A stretch of DNA of 28,862 bases from Flavobacteriaceae bacterium (GTDB lineage: Bacteria > Bacteroidota > Bacteroidia > Flavobacteriales > Flavobacteriaceae): the NCBI GenBank assembly GCA_021151665.1, contig JAGKWW010000037.1, forward strand, positions 1-28,862, given 5' to 3'. The stretch's first letter is position 1. Every line of letters begins with the position of its first letter. The notes beneath the pieces are model-generated. The model was not told where the DNA came from. It saw nothing but the letters and a program-made list of their open reading frames with translations, and made no database searches. Both the position numbers and the translations under genes were made by a program. Of this stretch, positions 1-7,107 are shown one piece after another.

Positions 1-44
1 CATTTACACCAAATTTCAAAGACTGATAACAATAAACAACGATT

Positions 45-1319
45 ATGAAGAAAATTGTACTTCCCTTTATAATGCTTTGCCTGGCTTCTTCAAGCCTATA
101 TGCACAGAAGGACGAGGAAACTACATCGACAGGCGCCAATGACTTCAACAAATGGTCGGTAGACTTAGGCGGTGGCTTTAGTAAAGCTGCAAACCCTATA
201 ACTGACGGATACCACATTAAGGCATTTAACCTGTTTCATGCAGAACTTGGCTTCAGGTACATGTTTAATACCAAATTTGGTGTAAAGCTGGACGGGGGGT
301 ATGATATTCTACATGTTGATGGCGACAATACTCCCGGATTTGAAGATACCGAGTCCAGAGTGATCCGTATCGGTTTTCAGGGATATGCCAACCTGGGAAG
401 GATCATGGAGTTTGAAACTTTCACACAGCGCCTGAATGTTCTTGGACACATGGGTGTTGGTGTGGCCCAGCTTACAAACAAGGATAAGTTTGACGGAATA
501 GACAATATTGGCAATTTTATTCTGGGTATGACCGCCCAGTACAGATTATCTGACCGTGTGTCGTTATTTGCGGATTTTACTATGCTGAATAACTTTTCTC
601 ATCATAAAACGTGGGATGGCGCAAGGTATGACCGACAGGCTGCACAAGGATTTGACAGTACGCTATATAATGCGTCACTTGGGCTTAACATCTACCTGGG
701 TAAGCACCAAAAGCATGCTGACTGGTTTGTTGACGAAAAATCTGACGAGGTTGAAGATCTTGAAGGACGTCTTGCAGAGCTTGAAACAATGATGAATGAT
801 ACGGATAAAGACGGTGTGCCGGATTACCTGGATGCTGAACCCAACAGCATAGCCGGTGTTGCCGTAGACAGCAAAGGCCGTACCATCGACAAAAACAATA
901 ACGGTGTTCCGGACGAGCTTGAGTCGTACATCGAAAACAAAAATACCGAAATCAAAAACGGCATTTCTGCTGATATTGCCGACCTGATTAACGGTGGTTA
1001 TGTAAATGTATACTTCGACTTCAACGCAGAGCAGCCTAATGCACAATCTGTAAACGGAATTAACTTCCTTATCAAGTACCTGAAAGATAACCCAACCGTT
1101 AAGGCTGACGTTATTGGATATGCTGACGAAATTGGCGATTCAGCATACAACAAGCAGCTTTCGGCAAAAAGGGCAGAGAACGTTAAGAAGATACTTGTTG
1201 ATGCAGGCATTGACGCGGGAAGGCTTAATATCGTAGGAAACGGTGAAGACGCTTCAGTGGCTAAAGATTCTAAATTTGCAAGGATGACAGTAAGAAGGGT
1301 TACTTTCATACTGAAATAA
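45..1319 (+). CDS. OmpA-family outer-membrane protein with TSP3 calcium-binding linker
   Basis: This 424-residue protein opens with a signal peptide (basic MKK, hydrophobic core, cleavage after SLYA near residue 20). A region rich in alternating aromatic and glycine strands (about 25-225) follows, fitting an OmpA-type beta-barrel. Residues about 240-305 carry a short coiled stretch and Asp-rich thrombospondin type-3 motifs (DTDKDGVPD, DKNNNGVPDE) expected to bind calcium. The C-terminal OmpA domain (about 318-424) should hold peptidoglycan: the ligand-binding Asp361 (in GYADEIG) and Arg376 (in LSAKRAENV) are both present. It probably tethers the outer membrane to the cell wall. The gene appears monocistronic and ends in a strong terminator. 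Its promoter lies mostly outside the window. The family assignment is firm; the cellular role is inferred. Confidence 0.93.
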   Translation: MKKIVLPFIMLCLASSSLYAQKDEETTSTGANDFNKWSVDLGGGFSKAANPITDGYHIKAFNLFHAELGFRYMFNTKFGVKLDGGYDILHVDGDNTPGFEDTESRVIRIGFQGYANLGRIMEFETFTQRLNVLGHMGVGVAQLTNKDKFDGIDNIGNFILGMTAQYRLSDRVSLFADFTMLNNFSHHKTWDGARYDRQAAQGFDSTLYNASLGLNIYLGKHQKHADWFVDEKSDEVEDLEGRLAELETMMNDTDKDGVPDYLDAEPNSIAGVAVDSKGRTIDKNNNGVPDELESYIENKNTEIKNGISADIADLINGGYVNVYFDFNAEQPNAQSVNGINFLIKYLKDNPTVKADVIGYADEIGDSAYNKQLSAKRAENVKKILVDAGIDAGRLNIVGNGEDASVAKDSKFARMTVRRVTFILK

Positions 1320-1340
1320 TAAATAAGTTACAAAACCGGG

Positions 1341-1370
1341 AAAGCCTCCGCAATTGCGGGGGCTTTTTTT
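1341..1370 (+). terminator. Rho-independent terminator of the OmpA-family gene
   Basis: A ten-pair stem AAGCCTCCGC / GCGGGGGCTT (one G-T pair) closes on an AATT loop and runs straight into seven T residues, 22 bases after the stop codon. It is a textbook intrinsic terminator for + strand transcription and separates the OmpA gene from the small gene at 1391. Confidence 0.92.
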
Positions 1371-1390
1371 ATTACCTTTAAATAAAAACA

Positions 1391-1786
1391 ATGGAAAACA
1401 GGGATACCGGATTATTAGATTTACGGGGTGGCAGCCTCGGTCAGTTACGTCAGGATTCATCAAGGGAAGAGCGTTTCCAGAACAGCACGATACGTCCTGT
1501 ACTTAAGCTGCAAAACGACATCCTTGTAGCTTCTTTTGTCAACTATATCAATAAATCAAAAGCGGACTTTTACGGATTTAGCACCGAGAAAAAGTTACAC
1601 TTTATTGAAAATGCCATCCATAAAGATATCAAGTTCCGGAATGCATTGAAGGGAATGGTCATCGGCATGTTTACTGCAGATGAATTTCGGGAGTACGTAC
1701 AGGATTCATCGGCCCTGAACAAACGTATGATGAATTTGCTGATAGAAAGGCTGAAAGACCAGGTACAGCTGCTGGTAAAGGAATAA
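1391..1786 (+). CDS. Conserved small protein of unknown function
   Basis: A 131-residue soluble protein with no signal peptide, membrane segment or catalytic motif I can point to. Residues about 35-131 look largely helical and charged (LKLQNDILVASFVNYINKS, EKKLHFIENAIHKD, ALNKRMMNLLIERLK). I recall similar proteins in Flavobacteriaceae that databases label 'glyoxalase', but the metal-binding His/Glu pattern of that superfamily is not visible, so I do not adopt the name. The ATG lies about ten bases after a near-consensus -7 element (TACCTTTA, 1373-1380), just past the upstream terminator, so the gene is probably transcribed on its own with a very short leader. A hairpin follows the stop codon. 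It is surely coding, because the start, promoter and terminator all agree; the function is unknown. Confidence 0.8.
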   Translation: MENRDTGLLDLRGGSLGQLRQDSSREERFQNSTIRPVLKLQNDILVASFVNYINKSKADFYGFSTEKKLHFIENAIHKDIKFRNALKGMVIGMFTADEFREYVQDSSALNKRMMNLLIERLKDQVQLLVKE

Positions 1787-1789
1787 AAA

Positions 1790-1814
1790 AAGAGATGCCC
1801 GAAAGGCATCTCTT
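1790..1814. terminator. Bidirectional terminator between the small gene and sucD
   Basis: The stem AAGAGATGCC / GGCATCTCTT has ten perfect pairs around a five-base loop. On the - strand it runs into an uninterrupted T tract, making it a strong terminator for sucD. On the + strand the tail is the mixed TAAATTTTATAT, so termination of the convergent gene at 1391 is probably weaker. Confidence 0.9.
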
Positions 1815-1838
1815 AAATTTTATATAGTAACTTGGGGT

Positions 1839-2711
1839 TTAGCCCAAAACTTCTTTAACTTTTTTGCCGATCTCGGCGGGAGAGTCAACAACATGGATGC
1901 CGTTTTCTCTCATAATGCGTTTCTTCGCCTCAGCAGTATCATCAGCACCGCCTACTATCGCCCCTGCATGGCCCATTGTACGACCTTTTGGAGCTGTTTC
2001 GCCTGCTATGAAACCAATTACAGGCTTACGGTTACCATCGGCTTTTATCCAGCGTGCTGCATCTGCTTCCAATTGTCCGCCTATCTCTCCTATCATGATG
2101 ATCGCTTCGGTTTCCGGGTCGTTCATAAGGAGTTCTACAGCTTCTTTTGTAGTAGTGCCAATAATAGGGTCGCCACCAATACCAATAGCCGTGGTAATAC
2201 CCAAACCTTGTTTCACTACCTGGTCTGCAGCCTCATAAGTAAGGGTACCTGATTTAGAAACGATGCCAACAGTTCCTTTTTTGAATACGAAACCGGGCAT
2301 GATGCCAACTTTCGCCTCTTCAGGGGTAATTACTCCAGGGCAGTTAGGGCCAACAAGACGGCAATCTTTTCCTTTAATATAATCATAAGCCTTAATCATA
2401 TCTGCCACAGGAATACCTTCGGTAATCGCAATAATTACTTTGATACCCGCTTCGGCGGCTTCCATAATTGCATCGGCTGCAAAGGCAGGCGGAACAAATA
2501 TTATGCTGGTATCGGCTCCGGCAATATCAACCGCGTCTTTTACAGTATTGAATACCGGCCTGTCAAGATGCGTTGACCCCCCTTTTCCGGGAGTAACACC
2601 ACCTACAACGTTAGTGCCGTACTCAATCATCTGGGTCGCGTGGAATGTACCCTCGCTCCCTGTAAAGCCCTGTACAATTATTTTGGAATTCTTATTAACT
2701 AGAACACTCAT
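1839..2711 (-). CDS. sucD: Succinyl-CoA synthetase (ADP/GDP-forming), alpha subunit
   Basis: This is the alpha subunit of the TCA-cycle enzyme that converts succinyl-CoA, phosphate and NDP to succinate, CoA and NTP. The 290 residues match the family length. The N-terminal CoA-binding Rossmann domain begins with IIVQGFTGSEGTFHA (about 11-25) and includes GGVTPGKGG (about 37-45). The ligase domain holds GPNCPG (121-126) and the phosphorylated active-site His248 in GHAGAIVGG. The partner sucB-type beta subunit gene (sucC) is not in the window, as is usual for this group. Its own promoter (2747-2754) and terminator (1790-1814) suggest a single-gene transcript at the end of the lipid A block. Assignment is certain. 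Confidence 0.98.
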   Translation of the reverse strand: MSVLVNKNSKIIVQGFTGSEGTFHATQMIEYGTNVVGGVTPGKGGSTHLDRPVFNTVKDAVDIAGADTSIIFVPPAFAADAIMEAAEAGIKVIIAITEGIPVADMIKAYDYIKGKDCRLVGPNCPGVITPEEAKVGIMPGFVFKKGTVGIVSKSGTLTYEAADQVVKQGLGITTAIGIGGDPIIGTTTKEAVELLMNDPETEAIIMIGEIGGQLEADAARWIKADGNRKPVIGFIAGETAPKGRTMGHAGAIVGGADDTAEAKKRIMRENGIHVVDSPAEIGKKVKEVLG

Positions 2712-2746
2712 GATTATAGTTTTTAAATTATTTTTAATATGCTACG

Positions 2747-2754
2747 CAAAAATA
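2747..2754 (-). promoter_or_regulatory. Promoter -7 element for sucD
   Basis: Read on the - strand this is TATTTTTG, a perfect match to the Bacteroidota -7 consensus TAnnTTTG. A TTTA sequence lies 19 bases further upstream in place of the TTTG -33 element. Transcription would start roughly 30 bases before the sucD ATG. Confidence 0.7.
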
Positions 2755-2808
2755 GGTTTTTACTGAATAATCCTAAAGACTTTTTTTGCATTTGTATATC
2801 TATTTTGC

Positions 2809-2843
2809 AAAAAAAAGCCAGCAGGGATTTATCCGAGCTGGCT
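2809..2843 (-). terminator. Terminator straddling the SnoaL-like gene's stop codon
   Basis: On the - strand the stem AGCCAGC / GCTGGCT is followed by eight T residues. The left arm (2837-2843) lies inside the last codons of the SnoaL-like gene, and the stop codon (2829-2831) sits in the loop. The hairpin closes the lipid A operon and insulates sucD. Confidence 0.85.
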
Positions 2844-3194
2844 CATTACAAAACCTCTGTACATACGTTTGTCTTTTACTTCCCAAATTACGCTGAAATG
2901 TGCAAGAAGCATTTCTTCGTTTGGAGACTCGATGGGATATACATAATGCGAATACCTCGAGGCCACAGTATCATTTTCGGCCACCAAATGACTGACATCA
3001 AGACGGGCATCTGCATAAGACGACTGCATTTCACGCACAATGCCAATAAGGTCATCCTTGCCCATCCTGCGGTACCCCTGTGTGCTGTACCAGTCTATCT
3101 GCACATCATCGTGAAGAAAACGGGCCATCCTTTCAGGATCGCGGTATGCGCCCGAGCTATAGTATTCCTTTACAATATCTTTTGCTCCTGCCAT
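2829..3194 (-). CDS. SnoaL / NTF2-like superfamily protein
   Basis: A 121-residue cytoplasmic protein with the layout of a SnoaL-like (nuclear transport factor 2 fold) domain: an N-terminal helix pair (IVKEYYSSGAYRDPERMARFL), a tract rich in aromatic and charged residues (DDVQIDWYSTQGYRRMG), a third helix, then beta strands ending in RMYRGFVMSQLG. Members of this fold act as small isomerases, hydrolases or ligand-binding proteins; no catalytic residues here settle which. Only two bases separate it from the LpxD-like gene upstream, so the two are co-transcribed and perhaps co-translated. The fold assignment is fairly secure. A link to lipid A metabolism is suggested only by position. Confidence 0.8.
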   Translation of the reverse strand: MAGAKDIVKEYYSSGAYRDPERMARFLHDDVQIDWYSTQGYRRMGKDDLIGIVREMQSSYADARLDVSHLVAENDTVASRYSHYVYPIESPNEEMLLAHFSVIWEVKDKRMYRGFVMSQLG

Positions 3195-3196
3195 AG

Positions 3197-4126
3197 CTAT
3201 CTGATTTTTTCAAGTAGTTCGGGTATGCGTTTTATATAGGCCATCTGCTTCATCTTCTCACGGGATTCTTCGGCAGGCGAACCAAAATACGACTTGCCTC
3301 CCTCAACAGATTTAGGAACCCCGCTTTGTGCCATGATAACCGCTTTGGCGCCAATTGTGATGCCGCTGGTAAGGCCAACCTGGCCCCATATAGTAACCTC
3401 GTCTTCTATAATGCAGCATCCCGCAATACCCGTTTGAGACGCGATAAGCACTTTTTTCCCGATAACGGTGTCGTGCCCTACGTGAACCTGATTATCGAGC
3501 TTGGAGCCTTCACCAATGCGTGTATCACCGGTTACGCCTTTGTCTATAGTACAAAGCGCGCCTATGCCAACGTTATCTTCTATAATTACGCGGCCTCCGC
3601 TTAGCAGCTGGTCAAAGCCTTCAGGCCGTTTTTTATAATAAAAAGCATCTGCACCCAGAACCGTGCCCGAGTGAATAATTACGTTGTCGCCAATTACAGT
3701 ATGGTCATATATAGAAACGTTAGAATGGATAAGGCAATTCTTTCCAATAGTTACATTGTTTCCCACGAAGGCATTAGGCTGAATAACCGTTCCCTCGCCA
3801 ATGGTCGCTGATGCCGCTATGGTAGCGCCGGCAGCACGGAAAGGCATAAAATGCCGGGTAAGCTTGTTGAAATCCCGGAAAGGATCATCTGAAACGAGCA
3901 GCGCTTTTCCCGCCGGGCAATCTACTTCTTTATTAATAAGAATGATGGTCGCGGCAGATTGCAATGCCTTGTCGTAGTATTTCGGATGGTCTACAAAAAC
4001 AATATCCCCGGGTTCCACCACATGAATCTCATTCATGCCGTGAACCGGGAAATTATCATCTCCTACATAGGTGCTGCCTATTATAGCTGCAATCTCTTTT
4101 AAAGCATAAACCTTCGGAAACTTCAT
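3197..4126 (-). CDS. LpxD-like acyltransferase paralogue (left-handed beta-helix)
   Basis: A 309-residue relative of UDP-3-O-acylglucosamine N-acyltransferase. An LpxD-type N-terminal uridine-binding-like domain (about 1-100) precedes a long hexapeptide-repeat beta-helix (about 105-270: GEGTVI, VGNNVTIGKN and so on) and a short helical C-terminus. The catalytic His is retained as His218 in VGHDTVIG, equivalent to the His of AHNVVIG in canonical LpxD. It is clearly different from the full LpxD encoded at 7108-8130: the segment before the His reads GADAFYYKKRPEGFD where LpxD has GSDGFGFAPNEEG. It may acylate a different acceptor or use another acyl-ACP. It lies in the lipid A block, 95 bases after efp and 2 bases before the SnoaL-like gene. 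Family membership is secure; the substrate is unknown. Confidence 0.88.
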   Translation of the reverse strand: MKFPKVYALKEIAAIIGSTYVGDDNFPVHGMNEIHVVEPGDIVFVDHPKYYDKALQSAATIILINKEVDCPAGKALLVSDDPFRDFNKLTRHFMPFRAAGATIAASATIGEGTVIQPNAFVGNNVTIGKNCLIHSNVSIYDHTVIGDNVIIHSGTVLGADAFYYKKRPEGFDQLLSGGRVIIEDNVGIGALCTIDKGVTGDTRIGEGSKLDNQVHVGHDTVIGKKVLIASQTGIAGCCIIEDEVTIWGQVGLTSGITIGAKAVIMAQSGVPKSVEGGKSYFGSPAEESREKMKQMAYIKRIPELLEKIR

Positions 4127-4134
4127 ATCATTTA

Positions 4135-4210
4135 AATTTGAAAATTTGAAAATTGCTCAATTTGAAAATGTTTCAGCATCACAATTTTCAAATCTTCAAA
4201 TCTTCAAATT
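4135..4210. repeat. AT-rich inverted repeat between efp and the LpxD-like gene
   Basis: The left arm (4135-4155) is two units of AATTTGAAA ending in ATTG. The right arm (4182-4210) is its near-complement, CAATTTTC followed by three AAATCTTC-type units. A third partial unit (CAATTTGAAAATG) lies in the loop. Folded, this gives a stem of about 20 pairs. It has no coding potential and no T tract typical of a terminator, and it looks like a short dispersed intergenic element. Confidence 0.7.
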
Positions 4211-4221
4211 AAATTATAAGC

Positions 4222-4788
4222 TTATTCTTTTACGCGCTCCTGGTAAGAACCTGTAGCGGTATCGATCTTGATCTTATCGCCTTCGTTAATAAAAAGCGGC
4301 ACGTTTACGCTGGCGCCTGTTTCAACCTTTGCAGGTTTTGTGGCGTTGGTGGCTGTATTGCCTTTTACTCCGGGCTCTGCATAAACTACCTCAAGTATAA
4401 CAGAGGCAGGCATCTCTACAGATAGCGGAGAATCGGTTTCGGTATTCCAGATTACCATTACATTCTCGCCTTCTTTCAGGAGGTCCGGTGCATCAAGTAT
4501 CTTTCTGTCAAGCGATATTTGTTCATAAGTCTCAGCATGCATGAAATGGAATTGGTCCCCCTCTGCATACAGGAACTGGTATTTGTGCGTTTCTACGCGA
4601 ACATCGTCAATTTTATGCCCTGCAGAAAAGGTATTGTCAAGCACTTTTCCTGAGGTAAGGCTTTTTAGTTTTGTCCTTACGAAAGCAGGGCCTTTACCCG
4701 GTTTTACGTGAAGGAATTCGATGATTTTATAGATGTCGTGGTTAAACTTTATGCAAAGCCCGTTCCTGATATCTGAAGTAGTTGCCAT
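4222..4788 (-). CDS. efp: Translation elongation factor P
   Basis: EF-P binds ribosomes stalled at polyproline stretches and promotes peptide-bond formation. The 188 residues are the normal length and show the three-domain plan: an N-terminal KOW-like domain (IKFNHDIYKIIEFLHVKPGKG), a central OB domain (about 68-128) and a C-terminal OB domain ending in GDKIKIDTATGSYQERVKE. The loop that enters the peptidyl-transferase centre reads VKPGKGPAF, with the tip residue Lys32 as in the lysine-modified or unmodified type, not the arginine type. No modification-enzyme genes are nearby. It sits between lpxA (115-base gap) and the LpxD-like gene, an order I recall as conserved in Flavobacterium. Assignment is certain. 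Confidence 0.98.
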   Translation of the reverse strand: MATTSDIRNGLCIKFNHDIYKIIEFLHVKPGKGPAFVRTKLKSLTSGKVLDNTFSAGHKIDDVRVETHKYQFLYAEGDQFHFMHAETYEQISLDRKILDAPDLLKEGENVMVIWNTETDSPLSVEMPASVILEVVYAEPGVKGNTATNATKPAKVETGASVNVPLFINEGDKIKIDTATGSYQERVKE

Positions 4789-4829
4789 TATATTTTTATT
4801 GTTTATGCGTTTATATGATTTTTGTTTAT

Positions 4830-4900
4830 TAGTAAGCTGCTTAAGACTAAATCTCCAACAGCTTTTCGCTTAGCGGCTTAGTACCTTAGCTAAGCAGCTC
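4830..4900. repeat. Intergenic repeat with CTTAG-type units
   Basis: The gap between lpxA and efp contains AGCTGCTTA (4835-4843) and its exact complement TAAGCAGCT (4891-4899). Between them are repeated CTTAG motifs (GCTTAGCGGCTTAGTACCTTAGC). It encodes nothing, and it resembles the degenerate dispersed spacers seen in flavobacterial genomes. Whether it also acts as an RNA hairpin after lpxA is open. Confidence 0.55.
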
Positions 4901-4903
4901 TTT

Positions 4904-5689
4904 TTACATCATCCCCATGTAGCCCTTCATGATACCTCGTGATGAGTTGCGTACCGCCATAATGATCTCGTCGCGCTCAGGAGTTGCCTCCATTTCGGCT
5001 TCAACAATTTCTATTGCCTGGGTTGTATTGTAATTTTTCTGGTAAAGAATACGGTAGATGTTTTGTATCTCCGTGATCTTTTCTGACGTAAAACCACGCC
5101 TGCGAAGCCCCACCGAATTAATACCCACATACGAAAGCGGCTCGCGTGCAGCCTTTACATAAGGCGGTACATCTTTACGCACCAATGAACCACCGGTTAC
5201 AAAAGCATGGTTGCCAATGGTACAGAACTGGTGTACAGCTACCATACCGGCAAGCACTACATAGTCGCCCACGTTAATGTGGCCGGCAAGGTTGGTATTA
5301 TTGGAAAAGATGCAGAAATTACCCACCATACAGTCATGCGCTACGTGAGAGTAAGCCATGATAAGGCAGTTTTTACCGATAACAGTCTTCATCCTGTCAG
5401 AAGTACCGCGGTTGATGGTAACACACTCCCGTATCGTTGTATTATCGCCTATTTCGGTAGTGGTTTCCTCTCCCTGGTATTTCAGGTCTTGTGGCGGAGC
5501 TGATATTACAGCGCCCGGAAAGATATTGCAGTTCTTGCCGATGCGCGCTCCTTCCATGATGGTAACGTTCGATCCTATCCATGTGCCCTCTCCAATCACT
5601 ACATTATTATGAATAGTGGTAAAGGGCTCTATCACTACATTTTTGGCTATTTTAGCACCCGGATGCACATAGGCTAACGGTTGATTCAT
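4904..5689 (-). CDS. lpxA: Acyl-ACP--UDP-N-acetylglucosamine O-acyltransferase (LpxA)
   Basis: LpxA catalyses the first step of lipid A synthesis, moving an R-3-hydroxyacyl chain from ACP to the 3-OH of UDP-GlcNAc. The 261 residues form hexapeptide repeats of a left-handed beta-helix (about 1-190: GEGTWIGSNVTI, MVGNFCIFSNN and so on) followed by a helical C-terminal domain. The catalytic His is His118 in HVAHDC, and the family segments NRGTSDRMKTVIG and AVHQFCTIG are present. Ten bases separate it from lpxC-fabZ upstream, so it belongs to the same transcript. Assignment is certain. Confidence 0.98.
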   Translation of the reverse strand: MNQPLAYVHPGAKIAKNVVIEPFTTIHNNVVIGEGTWIGSNVTIMEGARIGKNCNIFPGAVISAPPQDLKYQGEETTTEIGDNTTIRECVTINRGTSDRMKTVIGKNCLIMAYSHVAHDCMVGNFCIFSNNTNLAGHINVGDYVVLAGMVAVHQFCTIGNHAFVTGGSLVRKDVPPYVKAAREPLSYVGINSVGLRRRGFTSEKITEIQNIYRILYQKNYNTTQAIEIVEAEMEATPERDEIIMAVRNSSRGIMKGYMGMM

Positions 5690-5699
5690 ACAATCTGTT

Positions 5700-7091
5700 T
5701 TAATTACTGTTTTTTACGATCTGCGCCATAAGTTCAGCTTCTGCTACCAGCTTATTATTGGCATAAGCATTTGCTTGCATGTGGCATATTCCCCTGCGTA
5801 TCGGCGAAAGCAGGTCGCATTTAAATACGAGCGTATCTCCCGGAAGTACTTTTTGCTTGAACTTCACATTGTCTATCTTCATGAAGTACGTTAGGTAATT
5901 TTCCGGATCGGGAACAGAGCTCAAAATAAGGATACCTCCTGTTTGTGCCATTGCCTCAACAATCAGCACACCCGGCATTACCGGCGCTCCCGGGAAGTGC
6001 CCAACAAAGAAGTTCTCGTTCATCGTTACATTCTTAAGGCCTACTACATGGCTTTCAGACATTTCAATTATTTTGTCTACAAGCAGAAACGGCGGCCTGT
6101 GCGGCAGCATGCTCATGATCTTGTTTACATCCATGAGCGGCTCCTTGTTCAGGTCGTAAACCGGAACCTGGTTGCGCTGCTCGATCTTTATAATTTTAGA
6201 AAGCTTTTTTGCAAACTGCGTATTCACAAAATGGCCGGGCTTATTTGCTATTACCTTCCCTTTTATGCGGGTGCCAATAAGGGCAAGGTCGCCTATCACG
6301 TCAAGCAGCTTGTGGCGTGCCGCCTCATTTGGATAGTGCAGGGTAAGATTATCCAGTATACCGTTTGGCTTAACAGCAATACTGTCTTTGCCAAAGGCCA
6401 CTTTGAGGTTTTCCATTGTTTCCGGCGAAATTTCTTTATCCACGTAAACAATGGCGTTGTTAAGGTCTCCGCCTTTTATAAGGCCGTTGTTAAGCAATGT
6501 TTCAAGCTCATGCAAAAAGCTGAAGGTGCGCGAATCGGCAATTTCAGCTTTAAAGTCTTTCATGCTCTTCAGGGTGGCGTTCTGGGTGCCAAGTACTTTC
6601 GTGCCAAAATCTACCATTGCGGTCACCTGGTAATCGTCGCTTGGCATTACAATGATCTCGCTGCCGGTTGCTTCGTCTGTATAAGAAATCACTTCTTTTA
6701 CCACGTAAACATTACGTTCGGCATCCTGCTCCTCTACCCCTACCTTCTCAATCGCTTCTACAAAAAACTTAGAAGAGCCATCCATAATCGGCGGTTCAGA
6801 AGCATCAAGCTCAATGATCACGTTGTCTACATCGCATCCCACAAAAGCAGCAAGTACATGCTCAGAGGTTTGTATTTTAACGCCTTTTTTCTCGAGGTTG
6901 GTGCCGCGCTGTGTGTTCACAACATACGTGGCATCGGCTTCTACTATAGGCTGCCCTTCAAGGTCTACCCGTACAAAGGTGTACCCATTGTTTACCGGAG
7001 CCGGCTTAAAGGTCATAGTCACTTCTTTGCCTGTATGAAGCCCCACCCCTTTTAAGGAAATCTCACTTTTAATTGTGGTTTGCTTAACCAT
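5700..7091 (-). CDS. lpxC-fabZ: Fused LpxC deacetylase / FabZ 3-hydroxyacyl-ACP dehydratase
   Basis: A 463-residue bifunctional protein. Residues 1 to about 305 are LpxC, the zinc deacetylase that commits UDP-3-O-acyl-GlcNAc to lipid A; the zinc ligands are visible as His78 (SEHVLAA), His260 and Asp264 (RHKLLDVIGD), and the catalytic His is His287 (GHFVN). Residues from about 318 to 463 are FabZ, which dehydrates 3-hydroxyacyl-ACP, with catalytic His365 (GHFPG) and Glu379 (LIVEAMAQ). The fusion is characteristic of Bacteroidota. It joins the two enzymes that compete for the hydroxyacyl pool, which could balance phospholipid and lipid A synthesis. Gaps of 16 and 10 bases to lpxD and lpxA indicate one operon. 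Confidence 0.98.
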   Translation of the reverse strand: MVKQTTIKSEISLKGVGLHTGKEVTMTFKPAPVNNGYTFVRVDLEGQPIVEADATYVVNTQRGTNLEKKGVKIQTSEHVLAAFVGCDVDNVIIELDASEPPIMDGSSKFFVEAIEKVGVEEQDAERNVYVVKEVISYTDEATGSEIIVMPSDDYQVTAMVDFGTKVLGTQNATLKSMKDFKAEIADSRTFSFLHELETLLNNGLIKGGDLNNAIVYVDKEISPETMENLKVAFGKDSIAVKPNGILDNLTLHYPNEAARHKLLDVIGDLALIGTRIKGKVIANKPGHFVNTQFAKKLSKIIKIEQRNQVPVYDLNKEPLMDVNKIMSMLPHRPPFLLVDKIIEMSESHVVGLKNVTMNENFFVGHFPGAPVMPGVLIVEAMAQTGGILILSSVPDPENYLTYFMKIDNVKFKQKVLPGDTLVFKCDLLSPIRRGICHMQANAYANNKLVAEAELMAQIVKNSN

Positions 7092-7107
7092 TATTTGCTT
7101 GTTATGT

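Noticed and set aside
1391..1786. Naming the small protein a glyoxalase
   Set aside because: No His/Glu metal-binding pattern or beta-alpha-beta-beta-beta layout is visible; the label seems to be carried over between databases.
4135..4210. CRISPR array or phage attachment site
   Set aside because: The units are only about nine bases, degenerate, in opposing orientations and without regular spacers or cas or integrase genes nearby.
5943..7055. A 370-codon open frame opposite lpxC-fabZ
   Set aside because: It is an antisense shadow: the - strand frame is a certain bifunctional enzyme, while this translation has a cationic, aromatic-rich composition with no recognisable domain.
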